From: Cellvibrio sp. OA-2007
GTDB taxonomy: Bacteria; Pseudomonadota; Gammaproteobacteria; Pseudomonadales; Cellvibrionaceae
Length of the DNA stretch: 64,000 nucleotides
Assembly (NCBI RefSeq): GCF_000953825.1
Contig: NZ_BBUL01000091.1
Span: forward strand, 1-64,000
Direction of reading: 5' to 3'
Both the position numbers and the translations under genes were made by a program. Shown here piece after piece: positions 43,118 to 51,822 of this stretch. Below the pieces are notes generated by a model, which was not told the origin of the DNA, made no database searches, and saw only the letters and a list, made by a program, of their open reading frames with translations. Each line of letters opens with the position of its first letter. Position 1 is the stretch's first letter.

Positions 43118-45901
43118 ATGTATAAAAAGACAGCATTAGCCACAGCGGTACTCGCCGCAATCATGGCCCAAGTCAGTTTCGCGCAAACGCAAGACGAACA
43201 AGTTGAAGAAGTTGTAGTGCAGGGGATTCGCAGCAGTTTGACCAAGGCGTTGGATATCAAACGCGACAACACCCAAATCGTCGACGCGATTGTTGCTGAA
43301 GACATCGGCAAGTTTCCCGATAACAACGTAGTAGAAGCACTGCAGCGCGTTACCGGTGTGCAAACCACTGGCCGTGGCGGTGGTGAAGTGACCGGCATAT
43401 CGATTCGCGGTCTCACCGACGTACATACTTCGGTTAACGGTCGCGATGTATTTACCGGCGCCGGCCGCGATGTGGCAATTTGGGATATTCCCGCCAGTTT
43501 GCTCAGTAGCGTTAACGTCTACAAAACTCGCTCGGCAGATCGCACTGAACGCGGTATTGCCGGTTCTATCGATGTAAAAACCAACCGCCCGTTTATGTTT
43601 GACGGTGAAAAAGTGGTGTTAGCGGCGCGCGGTATTTATTCCGATCAGCCAGACGAAATTGATCCCAATGTCAGCGCGCTTTACAGCAATCGCTGGGAGC
43701 TGGAAAGTGGCGGCGAATTTGGTGCGCTAGTCAATATCGGTTACGCCGAGACGCATTACCGCGATGACACTATGACTGCGGGTGCGGTATTCCCCTATTT
43801 CTCAGCAGAGCCTGCATTGAATTACTCGCCGTATCAAATGATCCCCAACAGCTCGAGCGGTAGCGCGGTATGGCAGGCAGGTTTGGAAAACGGTATTCCC
43901 TACACGGCGGGTTCTACCCTGAATGTGGATGGTGAAACTGTTGACTATTTGATGATGCGCGATGCGGTATTCGGCACCTCTTTCTCCGGTTTCCGCAAGC
44001 GTCCTGCGGCCAGCTTCTCGCTCCAGTGGGCGCCCAATGATGCCTGGGAGTTCCTCGCCGAAGGTTTCTATACCGGCTATCGCAACACCCAACAAAATGC
44101 CATGTGGTTCACCAATACCCTTGAACATCAAAATGGCAATATCGATATCCCACTGGTGTACGAAGGGACTAATGTCGTCAAAGAACATCAGGGGCGCGGC
44201 AATGGCGGTTTTCAAAGCGGTGACTATGCCGATGGCAAAACCGACAGCTACCTCTGGGCGCTGGGCGCTAAGTGGATGCCTAGCGACAAGCTGACCGTGA
44301 ACTCCGAACTGGTATTGCAAGACAGCGAATACACCAACAACTTCTTTGCGATGCGTTTTGATCGCACTGCTTACGGGTTGGATGTGGACTACAACAACCG
44401 CGACGGCGTGCCCTCGGTAGTCTTCTGGGACAACCCGGCCACCGCCGTGGATGAGTCAGATATAGCGGCGGTAGCCAACTGGAATGCCGATACGGTCTAC
44501 GACAATGGCGGCAGCAGCACCGGTGATTCGGCGGCTTACACGCTGGACCTGGATTGGCAGCTCGACGGCAATATATTCGACAGCGTGAAAGTCGGTGGGC
44601 GCTATCAGGTTCGCGGTGCAGAAACCATGTCGCGCGATCAAAGCGCAGGTATAGGCGGCACTAGTGTCACCCAGTTAATGGGTCTCTTGAGTGCAGCAGG
44701 TGCCTCTGGCGATGGTTCAGGTATCGTCTACACCGCAACCGATTACTTCGATGGCCGCGCCAATATTTTTGACAGTTTTATCACCGCTAACGGCTACTAC
44801 ATGCTGAACAACAAAGAGGCGGTACGCACGGTTTACAGCTTGGAGATCAACCCGGCGCTGGAGAAAAACTTCAGTGTGGATGAGGACTCGGCGGCGCTTT
44901 ACGCCACTACCAAATTCCATCTGGGCGATCGCTTGAGCGGTGAGTTTGGTGTGCGCGCAGTGGATTACCAACAGGATCTGGAATTCTGGCAAGACGGAGT
45001 GCTGGTTCCGGGTGAATCCTCGGCCAGCGAAGTATTGCCAAGTTTGGTACTCAACTGGGACATTACCGATGACGTCGTAGGTCGCGTGGCCTACACCGAA
45101 ACCCTGCGTATGCCTGAATACGGTTCTTTGAACCCTTACCAAACCTGGCAAGATCCTTTAACCAGTACTCCTTACGGTACGGGTAGTGGCGGCAACCCAG
45201 AGCTCAAACCGACTTACTCCAAAAACATGGACATGTCCCTGGAGTGGTATTTCGCCGAAGGCAGTTCGCTCTATGGTGCGGTATTCAAGCGTGAAATCGA
45301 CGGTTTGGTGATCAACGGTAAGAAAACGGTTGTGCGCGAAGGCGACGATGGCGTCACCCGTCCTTACGTGCTTAATGCACCGGTGAATGCCGCTGACGGT
45401 GAGTTGAACGGGGTGGAGATTGGCCTGGTGTATTTCCCGGACAACTTGCCTGACATGCTGGATGGTTTGGGGGTGCAAGCCAGCTACACCCTGTTGGACT
45501 CAGAGCAGCTGAACCCCGAGTTTGGGGTAGACGGCAGTATCAGCGGTTACAACAAATCCAAAATGAGCGGTGTGTCTGACTCATCCTACAGCCTGGTATT
45601 GGCCTACGAGAAAGCGGGCTTTGGTGCGCGCTTATCCTACGTATGGCGCGAGAAGTTTTTCCAAGGTAACGAAGCCTCAATCTTCGCCAACCCGATCCAA
45701 TTCTGGAGCCGTCCAGAGCAGGATCTGTCATTTCAGCTGAGCTACGACGTGACCGATGATTTGGCGATCACCTTCGACGGCACCAACCTGTTGGATGATG
45801 TTTACCAAAACTACTACGGTGAAGGTAACCAAAACCTGTTCAACTTCGGCAATGGTATCTACTCCAAAACCTATGCAGTGGGTGTGCGCTACTCGTTTTA
45901 A
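43118..45901 (+). CDS. TonB-dependent receptor for oligosaccharides (first of two)
   Basis: This 927-residue outer-membrane receptor has a signal peptide (about 1-22, VSFAQ), a TonB box (VEEVVVQGI), a plug domain (about 35-160: TQIVDAIVAEDIGKFPDNNVVEALQRVTGVQTTG, GEVTGISIRGLTD, RSADRTERGIAGSIDVKT) and a long barrel ending FNFGNGIYSKTYAVGVRYSF. This is the sugar-type family of large TonB-dependent receptors found in Xanthomonas, Caulobacter and Cellvibrio. No operator or promoter is visible just upstream, so it is most likely in one transcript with the arabinanase. Confidence 0.9.
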   Translation: MYKKTALATAVLAAIMAQVSFAQTQDEQVEEVVVQGIRSSLTKALDIKRDNTQIVDAIVAEDIGKFPDNNVVEALQRVTGVQTTGRGGGEVTGISIRGLTDVHTSVNGRDVFTGAGRDVAIWDIPASLLSSVNVYKTRSADRTERGIAGSIDVKTNRPFMFDGEKVVLAARGIYSDQPDEIDPNVSALYSNRWELESGGEFGALVNIGYAETHYRDDTMTAGAVFPYFSAEPALNYSPYQMIPNSSSGSAVWQAGLENGIPYTAGSTLNVDGETVDYLMMRDAVFGTSFSGFRKRPAASFSLQWAPNDAWEFLAEGFYTGYRNTQQNAMWFTNTLEHQNGNIDIPLVYEGTNVVKEHQGRGNGGFQSGDYADGKTDSYLWALGAKWMPSDKLTVNSELVLQDSEYTNNFFAMRFDRTAYGLDVDYNNRDGVPSVVFWDNPATAVDESDIAAVANWNADTVYDNGGSSTGDSAAYTLDLDWQLDGNIFDSVKVGGRYQVRGAETMSRDQSAGIGGTSVTQLMGLLSAAGASGDGSGIVYTATDYFDGRANIFDSFITANGYYMLNNKEAVRTVYSLEINPALEKNFSVDEDSAALYATTKFHLGDRLSGEFGVRAVDYQQDLEFWQDGVLVPGESSASEVLPSLVLNWDITDDVVGRVAYTETLRMPEYGSLNPYQTWQDPLTSTPYGTGSGGNPELKPTYSKNMDMSLEWYFAEGSSLYGAVFKREIDGLVINGKKTVVREGDDGVTRPYVLNAPVNAADGELNGVEIGLVYFPDNLPDMLDGLGVQASYTLLDSEQLNPEFGVDGSISGYNKSKMSGVSDSSYSLVLAYEKAGFGARLSYVWREKFFQGNEASIFANPIQFWSRPEQDLSFQLSYDVTDDLAITFDGTNLLDDVYQNYYGEGNQNLFNFGNGIYSKTYAVGVRYSF

Positions 45902-45946
45902 GGCGCTATTCACCGGTTGGTTGTTTCAGCCACCTTTTGGTAAAAC

Positions 45947-45969
45947 GCCGGGCTTTTGCCCGGCTTTTT
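45947..45969 (+). terminator. Rho-independent terminator after the first receptor
   Basis: GCCGGGC, TTTT and GCCCGGC are followed by TTTTT. It ends the arabinanase-receptor transcript. Confidence 0.9.
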
Positions 45970-46065
45970 ACTTTTAGCTCTGTGCGATTCACAAGCTATG
46001 GGCAATTTAAACTCAATGTTTTTGTGGGTGGATGCTGTAGCCGCCACTTCAGTCCAAAAATTCAC

Positions 46066-46103
46066 TTGCATTCGCCATAAATAAAGATATTATATTACAA
46101 ATT
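46066..46103 (+). promoter_or_regulatory. Promoter P1 with overlapping operator upstream of the second receptor
   Basis: TTGCAT (46066-46071), 16 bases and TATTAT (46088-46093) form a sigma-70-like promoter. GATATTATATTACAAATT (46086-46103) fits the locus palindrome and overlaps the -10 box. Transcription from here would meet the hairpins at 46170-46232. Confidence 0.55.
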
Positions 46104-46104
46104 G

Positions 46105-46232
46105 AGCGCGGCTTATTGCTGTACTCTTTTGTGTTTTGTATGAAGCCCCGACCCCTTTGTCGTTGGATGGTGTGGAGTTGTTTGGCTACACCACTTTTTC
46201 AGCCGTTACAGGTTTCTGTAGCGGCTTTTTTT
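46105..46232 (+). ncRNA. Candidate short leader RNA or small RNA
   Basis: If P1 is used, a transcript of about 130 bases would end at the hairpin 46201-46225 (GCCGTTACAG / CTGTAGCGGC) followed by seven T. Just before it is another hairpin, TGGTGT...ACACCA followed by CTTTTT (about 46172-46197). No open reading frame with a good ribosome site is evident inside. This may be a small RNA made together with the arabinan genes, or an attenuated leader. It is inferred from promoter and terminator only. Confidence 0.3.
46201..46232 (+). terminator. Internal intrinsic terminator upstream of the second receptor
   Basis: GCCGTTACAG, GTTT and CTGTAGCGGC form a stem with a single mismatch, followed by TTTTTTT. 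No protein gene ends here; it lies 280 bases before the receptor start. Confidence 0.75.
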
Positions 46233-46300
46233 GGTTGCTACTTCAGTTGGCAGCCGCTCCCGCGCGATAAATTTTTCACATAGTAAATGAGTTTTATCTG

Positions 46301-46347
46301 TTGACGCACAAGTCTAAGCAGATTAGCATCATATTGTCTTACAATAT
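46301..46347 (+). promoter_or_regulatory. Promoter P2 and palindromic operator of the second receptor
   Basis: TTGACG (46301-46306), 17 bases and TAGCAT (46324-46329) form a sigma-70-like promoter. ATATTGTCTTACAATAT (46331-46347), a perfect 7-base inverted repeat with a 3-base centre, covers the expected start of transcription. Confidence 0.7.
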
Positions 46348-46513
46348 GCTCAATTGGTGCGCTGAATGCGTCAAGTTGCAGTAGTAAGTCGCTCGCTGAG
46401 GCGGTAGCTGCGCCCGGTAACCAAGAAAATCAATAAATGTGCAATTTAATAATAACGATTGCCTCCGCGAATTGAATCGCATTCAGGAGTCGGTCGCACA
46501 CGGGAGATCACAC

Positions 46514-49306
46514 ATGTTCCAGAAAAAAACACTCAGTCTTTCCATCGCAATGGTCGCTGCATTGGGCAGTGCCTATGTTGCCGCCGCGCCGGAAGGCGAA
46601 CAAATCGAAGAAGTTGTAGTAACGGGTATTCGCAGTAGTTTGACCAAAGCCTTGGACGTGAAGCGCAACAATTCTCAAATCGTCGATGCGATCGTTGCGG
46701 AAGATATCGGCAAGTTCCCCGACAACAACGTTATTGAATCTATGCAGCGTATCACCGGTGTGCAAGTTACCAACCGTGGATCAGGTGAAGTCACCGGCAT
46801 TTCCATTCGCGGGTTGACCGATATAAACACAACAATCAATGGTCGTAATATTTTTACCGCTTCAGGTTTGGCGGTTGCATTGCAAGATGTGCCCGCCAGT
46901 TTAATCAAACAAGTTGATGTTTATAAAACCCGTTCAGCGTCGCAAATTGAAAATGGTATTGCCGGTTCGGTAGATATTAAAACCCAGCGCCCCTTTGATT
47001 TTTCCGGGGCAAAAGTTGTAGTAGCGGCGCGCGCGATCAATCAAGAACAGGCTGACGAAATTGATCCTAATATCAGTGGCCTTGCGAGCAACCGTTGGGA
47101 AACAGGCTCAGGCGAATTTGGTGCGTTGGTAAATTTGTCTTACGCAGAAACTAATTATCGCGATCAAAGTATTACTGCCGGTGCGATGGTTCCATTTGCC
47201 ACAGACAACCCAGTCGCTCCTTTTGGTAATTACGAACGTGTTTTTCTCGACAAAGGTGGTGTTGCTGAGAATCCGATCTGGACTCCCGGTTTGCTCAACG
47301 GTTTGCCAACTGCCTCTGGTTCCACATTAAATGTTAACGGCCAACCAATGGAATATATCCTCGGTCGCGATGCTATTTTCGCGAGCGATTTTACCGGCAA
47401 GCGTGAGCGTTCGGCCGCCAATGTGTCTTTGCAATTTGCACCCAACGATACCTCCGAATATACCTTTGAAGCTTTCTATAATGGCTATCGCAATGAATCC
47501 TTCAACTCACTGCTATTTTCCTTTGCTGATTGGTGGGGATCTTATGCTGACAGTCCGACAGCAGCGGCCGATGCAAACGTCAAGTTGTTTCCAGGCACCA
47601 ATATTGTTAAATCGCGCAGCGTAAAAAATAACTGGTCATTCACCAGTGGCGATTTGGCTACCGGCAAGACCGATAGCTTTGTCTATGCGCTGGGTGGTGA
47701 TTGGGAGTTGACCGATAACTTCAAAGTGAAATCAGAAGTTGTTTATCAAGACAGCACCTTTGAATCCGATTTTATCGCCGCGCGTTTTGAAAATGCTCGC
47801 TATGGTTTGAATGTTGATTTCAATGCGGGCGGCGGAATTCCAGCATTTAGCTTTATCGATAATCCAGAAACGGTGGAGCTTAACGAGGCGGACGTTGCGG
47901 ATGTGGCCAATTGGAGAACCGCACAGCTGTATGACAACGCCAATAAAAATACCGGTGATGCAGTTACTTTTACCACCGATGCTACCTATGACACCGATTC
48001 AGGTTTTTTCAAACAGTTTAATGTCGGTGTGCGTATCGATCAGCGCACTGCAGCGGAATCTTTCAGTCGTCAGGACGGCTTTAATCCTAATGTGACTATT
48101 ACTGAAGAGTTAACTTACATTAACAATGGTTTTTTTGACGGTAATGCCAATGTGCCAACGACATGGGCAGTGGCCGACGGCCATTACTTGCGTGCAAATG
48201 CCGATGATATGCGCGCAGTGTATAACTTACAAAAATTAGCGCTGGTTGAAAGTTTTAATATTGATGAGTTAACGGCATCTGCCTACATGACTACACAATA
48301 TGAGACTGAAATAGCTGGCAGAAAATTGGATGGTGAAATTGGTCTGCGTTACACCAGTTCAGATACCGATATGGAGTTCACCGATACTGCCTCTGCAAAT
48401 AAAGATGTTTACAAAGATTCGGCGAGCACCACTAAAGTATTGCCCAGCCTATCGCTTCGCTACGCGTTGACAGATGACCTGTATGCTCGTTTGGCTTACA
48501 CCGAAACTTTACGTCGCCCGGGCTTTGCTTCATTAAACTCGCGCATTGTGTATAACGAAGATGTTACCGGTATTGGCTATGGTACTGCCGGTGGTGGAAA
48601 CCCGGATTTAAAGCCTACCGAGTCGCAAAACTATGACTTCTCGTTGGAGTGGTATTTTGCCGACGCAAGTTCTTTGTACGGAACATTATTCAAACGCGAA
48701 ATTGAAGGTTTTGTGATTGATTTTCGCCGTCAAGTTCAGCACGAAACCCCAACAGGCGAAGTGGGAACCTATGTCCTTAGCCAACCCTTTAATGCATCCA
48801 ATGGTGAGTTGACCGGCTTGGAGTTGGGCGCAGTTTGGTTCCCGGAAAATCTGCCAGGTGTGTTAGATGGCTTTGGTATTCAAGCGAGCTATACCGCATT
48901 GAATTCATCGCAATCAACACCCATTACCGATTCTACTGGTGTGATTACCGAAGTAAAAGAAACGGATTTATTTGGTGTGTCAGATGAATCTTACAGCGTC
49001 GTTCTAGCCTATGATAAAGGTGATTTGGGGATGCGCTTGTCCTATGCCTGGCGCAGTGAATTCCTGAATAACTACGAAGCTGCGTTGTTTGCAAATCCGT
49101 TAGAAATGTGGAGAAAACCAGAAGCCAGTATGGATCTGCAAATTAGCTACGCGGTGAATGACAATCTTTCATTAACCTTTGACGGCACCAATCTGACTGA
49201 AGAGATTTATCAAAGTTACTACGGTGAAAATGGAGAAACGACCAATAACTTTGGTTCATCGCTTTACAGCCGTACTTTCGCTATTGGAGCACGTTTGACC
49301 TTTTAA
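46514..49306 (+). CDS. TonB-dependent receptor for oligosaccharides (second of two)
   Basis: The protein is 930 residues from the ATG at 46514, preceded by GGGAG; the upstream frame from 46439 lacks a ribosome site and a signal peptide at its start. Signal peptide (MFQKKTLSLSIAMVAALGSAYVAAA), TonB box (IEEVVVTGI), plug (NSQIVDAIVAEDIGKFPDNNVIESMQRITGVQVTN, GEVTGISIRGLTD) and barrel ending NFGSSLYSRTFAIGARLTF. It is a clear paralogue of the first receptor, with near-identical plug segments and different barrel loops. It has its own operator-controlled promoter(s) and lies just before GH127. It probably imports another arabinan fragment across the outer membrane. Confidence 0.92.
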   Translation: MFQKKTLSLSIAMVAALGSAYVAAAPEGEQIEEVVVTGIRSSLTKALDVKRNNSQIVDAIVAEDIGKFPDNNVIESMQRITGVQVTNRGSGEVTGISIRGLTDINTTINGRNIFTASGLAVALQDVPASLIKQVDVYKTRSASQIENGIAGSVDIKTQRPFDFSGAKVVVAARAINQEQADEIDPNISGLASNRWETGSGEFGALVNLSYAETNYRDQSITAGAMVPFATDNPVAPFGNYERVFLDKGGVAENPIWTPGLLNGLPTASGSTLNVNGQPMEYILGRDAIFASDFTGKRERSAANVSLQFAPNDTSEYTFEAFYNGYRNESFNSLLFSFADWWGSYADSPTAAADANVKLFPGTNIVKSRSVKNNWSFTSGDLATGKTDSFVYALGGDWELTDNFKVKSEVVYQDSTFESDFIAARFENARYGLNVDFNAGGGIPAFSFIDNPETVELNEADVADVANWRTAQLYDNANKNTGDAVTFTTDATYDTDSGFFKQFNVGVRIDQRTAAESFSRQDGFNPNVTITEELTYINNGFFDGNANVPTTWAVADGHYLRANADDMRAVYNLQKLALVESFNIDELTASAYMTTQYETEIAGRKLDGEIGLRYTSSDTDMEFTDTASANKDVYKDSASTTKVLPSLSLRYALTDDLYARLAYTETLRRPGFASLNSRIVYNEDVTGIGYGTAGGGNPDLKPTESQNYDFSLEWYFADASSLYGTLFKREIEGFVIDFRRQVQHETPTGEVGTYVLSQPFNASNGELTGLELGAVWFPENLPGVLDGFGIQASYTALNSSQSTPITDSTGVITEVKETDLFGVSDESYSVVLAYDKGDLGMRLSYAWRSEFLNNYEAALFANPLEMWRKPEASMDLQISYAVNDNLSLTFDGTNLTEEIYQSYYGENGETTNNFGSSLYSRTFAIGARLTF

Positions 49307-49332
49307 TTAAGCTGAATTGGGTTGATTCACAG

Positions 49333-49363
49333 AAAAAGGCAGCTTAAAACAGCTGCCTTTTTT
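49333..49363 (+). terminator. Rho-independent terminator after the second receptor
   Basis: AAAGGCAGCT, six bases and AGCTGCCTTTTTT. It lies between the receptor and GH127, only 37 bases before the GH127 start codon, so GH127 is probably expressed by read-through or from a promoter not seen. Confidence 0.8.
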
Positions 49364-49399
49364 AGTGCTGTGCATGCAAAAAACTGTTAAGGAGTAGTC

Positions 49400-51784
49400 A
49401 TGAATCGATTAATCAAATACATATTTCTCATCCTGAGTTTGGGGTTTGGTAATGGCTTGACTGCTCTGGAGTTGGTTCCTCTGCGCAATGTGCAATTACT
49501 CGATAGCCCTTTTTTACACGCGCAAAATACCAATAAAGTGTATTTAATGGCGCTGGACGTTGAAAAACTTCTCGCGCCCTTTCGCCGCGAAGCCGGTTTG
49601 CCGTTTAAAGAGACTTACGGCAATTGGGAATCCACCGGGTTGGATGGCCATATGGGCGGCCACTATGTGTCGGCCCTCGCATTGATGTATGCCTCAACAG
49701 GCGATAAAGCGGTATTGCAGCGGTTGAATTACGTTGTAGGCGAATTAAAAAAATGTCAGGAAAAAATAGGCACAGGTTATATCGGCGGCATTCCTGACAG
49801 TAAAAAGATGTGGGACGAAATTGCTAAGGGCGATATTCGTGCAGACAACTTTTCCACCAACGAGCGCTGGGTGCCTTGGTACAATATCCACAAGATTTAC
49901 GCTGGTCTGCGCGATGCCTATTGGTATGCAGACAATAAAGACGCAAAAAAAATGCTGGTCAAATTGTCCGACTGGGCAATCGATTTAACCAAGAATCTGT
50001 CACCTGAACAAATGCAAACCATGCTGCGCACTGAGCATGGCGGCATGAACGAAGTGTTTGTCGATGTAGCAAAAATTACTGGCGATAAAAAATATCTTAA
50101 ACTTGCGGAATCCTTTTCCCAGCAGGCCATTTTGCAGCCCTTGGAAAAATCTCAAGATCAGCTTACTGGTTTACACGCCAATACCCAGATTCCCAAAGTG
50201 ATTGGTTTTAAACACTACGGTGATGCAACTAACAATAAAGAGTGGAAGAACGCCGCTGAGTTTTTTTGGCAAACTGTTATAGATAAACGCACAGTGGCAA
50301 TTGGCGGCAACAGTGTAAAAGAACACTTTCACGATACCGCTGATTTCACGCCCATGATCAATGAAGTGGAGGGACCGGAAACCTGCAACACTTACAATAT
50401 GCTCAAGCTGACTGAGATGTTGTATCTCTCAGCGGGAGAGAAATCTAATCCAGCAATGAAGTACGTGGATTACTACGAGCGCGCGCTCTACAACCATATT
50501 CTCGCTTCGCAAAATCCTACCACGGGCGGCTTTGTTTATTTCACGCCCATGCGCCCCAATCACTACCGTGTGTACTCGCAAGTGCACGACGGCATGTGGT
50601 GCTGTGTTGGCTCAGGTTTGGAAAGCCATTCCAAATACGCTGAATTTATTTACGCGCGCGATAAAAAATCAAAAAAGTTGCCGAAAGTTTTTATCAATTT
50701 ATTTATTCCATCGCACATGGAGTGGAAAGAGCAGGGCATTAAGATTACCCAAAATACACTTTTTCCGGATGCAGAAACTACGTCGATCACTATCGATAAA
50801 TCCGCGCGTTTCCGTTTGCAGTTGCGTTACCCTGGGTGGGTAGAAGCAGGAAAACTATCGCTTAGCATTAATGGTAAGAAAGAAGGCGTTACCCAACAAC
50901 CGGGCGAATTTATCGCGCTTGAACGCCACTGGAAAAAAGGCGACAAGGTTGAGCTGACCTTGCCGATGCGTTCGACCCTGGAAGAAATGCCGGACGGGTC
51001 CAATTACTATGCCATTTTGCATGGGCCGATTGTGCTTGCTGCCAAAACCCAGCCGTTTGCGGCGGAAAAGATTAATTACTTTGCGGATGGTTCACGCATG
51101 GGGCATATCGCCAGCGGCCAAATGTGCCCGCTAGAAGCAGCGCCGTTTTTATTGGGCAACTCACAAGACTTTATCCAAAAATTAAAACCAGTTGCAGGCA
51201 AACCTTTGACCTTTGATGCCTCGGGTTTAATCAACGGTAAACAAATGGCGCATGTCGAACTGATCCCTTTCTTCCGTTTGCACGAGTCGCGCTACAGTAT
51301 TTATTGGCCGTACACCACCGCTGCCGATGTAGAAAAAGCGCGAGCAAAAGCGGCGGCAGATGAAAAGGCGCGTTTGGATTTGCAAGTAAAAACTATCGAT
51401 CAAGTTGCCCCCGGTGAACAACAACCGGAGTCAGATCATTTTTACCAAGGTGAACAAAGTGAAGCGGGTTTATACAATGGCCGTCACTGGCGTCACACTC
51501 GCGCGTGGTTTAGTTATGAGTTGAATGACAAGCTGAGGGAAACAAAAATTTTACAAATTACATATGCCGGTATCGATGCTGGTAGAGCATTTGAAATTCA
51601 ATTAAATGGCGAAGTGATTGCCAAAGTCGAATCTACTGGCAATGCACAAGAGTTTTTTGCGGTGGATTATGCCATTCCGGCAGCACTGGTTGAAAAAGCC
51701 AAGGGAAAATACACACTGAAGTTTGTCGCGGCGCCAGGTTCGATTGCGGGCGGAATTTATGGTGTGAGGCTATTGCGCGAATAA
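49400..51784 (+). CDS. GH127 beta-L-arabinofuranosidase (DUF1680)
   Basis: This 794-residue protein has a signal peptide (about 1-21) and the GH127 fold: an (alpha/alpha)6 barrel (about 25-430), with beta-sandwich parts after it. The catalytic and zinc-binding set of family enzymes such as Bifidobacterium HypBA1 (Glu338, Cys340, Cys417, Cys418) is seen here as Glu327, Cys329 (GPETCNTYNM) and Cys401, Cys402 (GMWCCVGSGLESHSKY), with Cys401 the expected nucleophile. Other motifs are GNWESTGLDGHMGGHYVSALALM and WVPWYNIHKIYAGLRDAY. It releases beta-linked L-arabinofuranose in the periplasm, complementing the alpha-specific GH43 enzymes. AGGAG precedes the ATG. Confidence 0.92.
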   Translation: MNRLIKYIFLILSLGFGNGLTALELVPLRNVQLLDSPFLHAQNTNKVYLMALDVEKLLAPFRREAGLPFKETYGNWESTGLDGHMGGHYVSALALMYASTGDKAVLQRLNYVVGELKKCQEKIGTGYIGGIPDSKKMWDEIAKGDIRADNFSTNERWVPWYNIHKIYAGLRDAYWYADNKDAKKMLVKLSDWAIDLTKNLSPEQMQTMLRTEHGGMNEVFVDVAKITGDKKYLKLAESFSQQAILQPLEKSQDQLTGLHANTQIPKVIGFKHYGDATNNKEWKNAAEFFWQTVIDKRTVAIGGNSVKEHFHDTADFTPMINEVEGPETCNTYNMLKLTEMLYLSAGEKSNPAMKYVDYYERALYNHILASQNPTTGGFVYFTPMRPNHYRVYSQVHDGMWCCVGSGLESHSKYAEFIYARDKKSKKLPKVFINLFIPSHMEWKEQGIKITQNTLFPDAETTSITIDKSARFRLQLRYPGWVEAGKLSLSINGKKEGVTQQPGEFIALERHWKKGDKVELTLPMRSTLEEMPDGSNYYAILHGPIVLAAKTQPFAAEKINYFADGSRMGHIASGQMCPLEAAPFLLGNSQDFIQKLKPVAGKPLTFDASGLINGKQMAHVELIPFFRLHESRYSIYWPYTTAADVEKARAKAAADEKARLDLQVKTIDQVAPGEQQPESDHFYQGEQSEAGLYNGRHWRHTRAWFSYELNDKLRETKILQITYAGIDAGRAFEIQLNGEVIAKVESTGNAQEFFAVDYAIPAALVEKAKGKYTLKFVAAPGSIAGGIYGVRLLRE

Positions 51785-51806
51785 AGAATCGCTCGCGCGA
51801 TTCTTT
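51783..51806. terminator. Bidirectional terminator between GH127 and arabinanase genes
   Basis: AAAGAATCGC, TCGC and GCGATTCTTT form a perfect hairpin flanked by A and T runs, between two converging genes. Confidence 0.75.
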
Positions 51807-51822
51807 ATTCTCCGTGCCCCAT

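Larger units (their letters stand above)
45902..46513 (+). other. 612-base intergenic region with two promoters, two operators and an internal terminator
   Basis: This gap is the longest in the locus. In order it holds the terminator of the first receptor, a promoter with operator (46066-46103), a short transcribed-looking stretch with two hairpins each followed by T runs (about 46170-46232), a second promoter with operator (46301-46347), and the start of the second receptor gene at 46514. Confidence 0.7.

Noticed and set aside
43136-43426. Antisense reading frames inside the receptor genes (also at 46508, 57294, 58266 and others)
   Set aside because: They lie fully inside well-supported genes, lack ribosome sites and show no family features; they reflect codon bias of the gene on the other strand.
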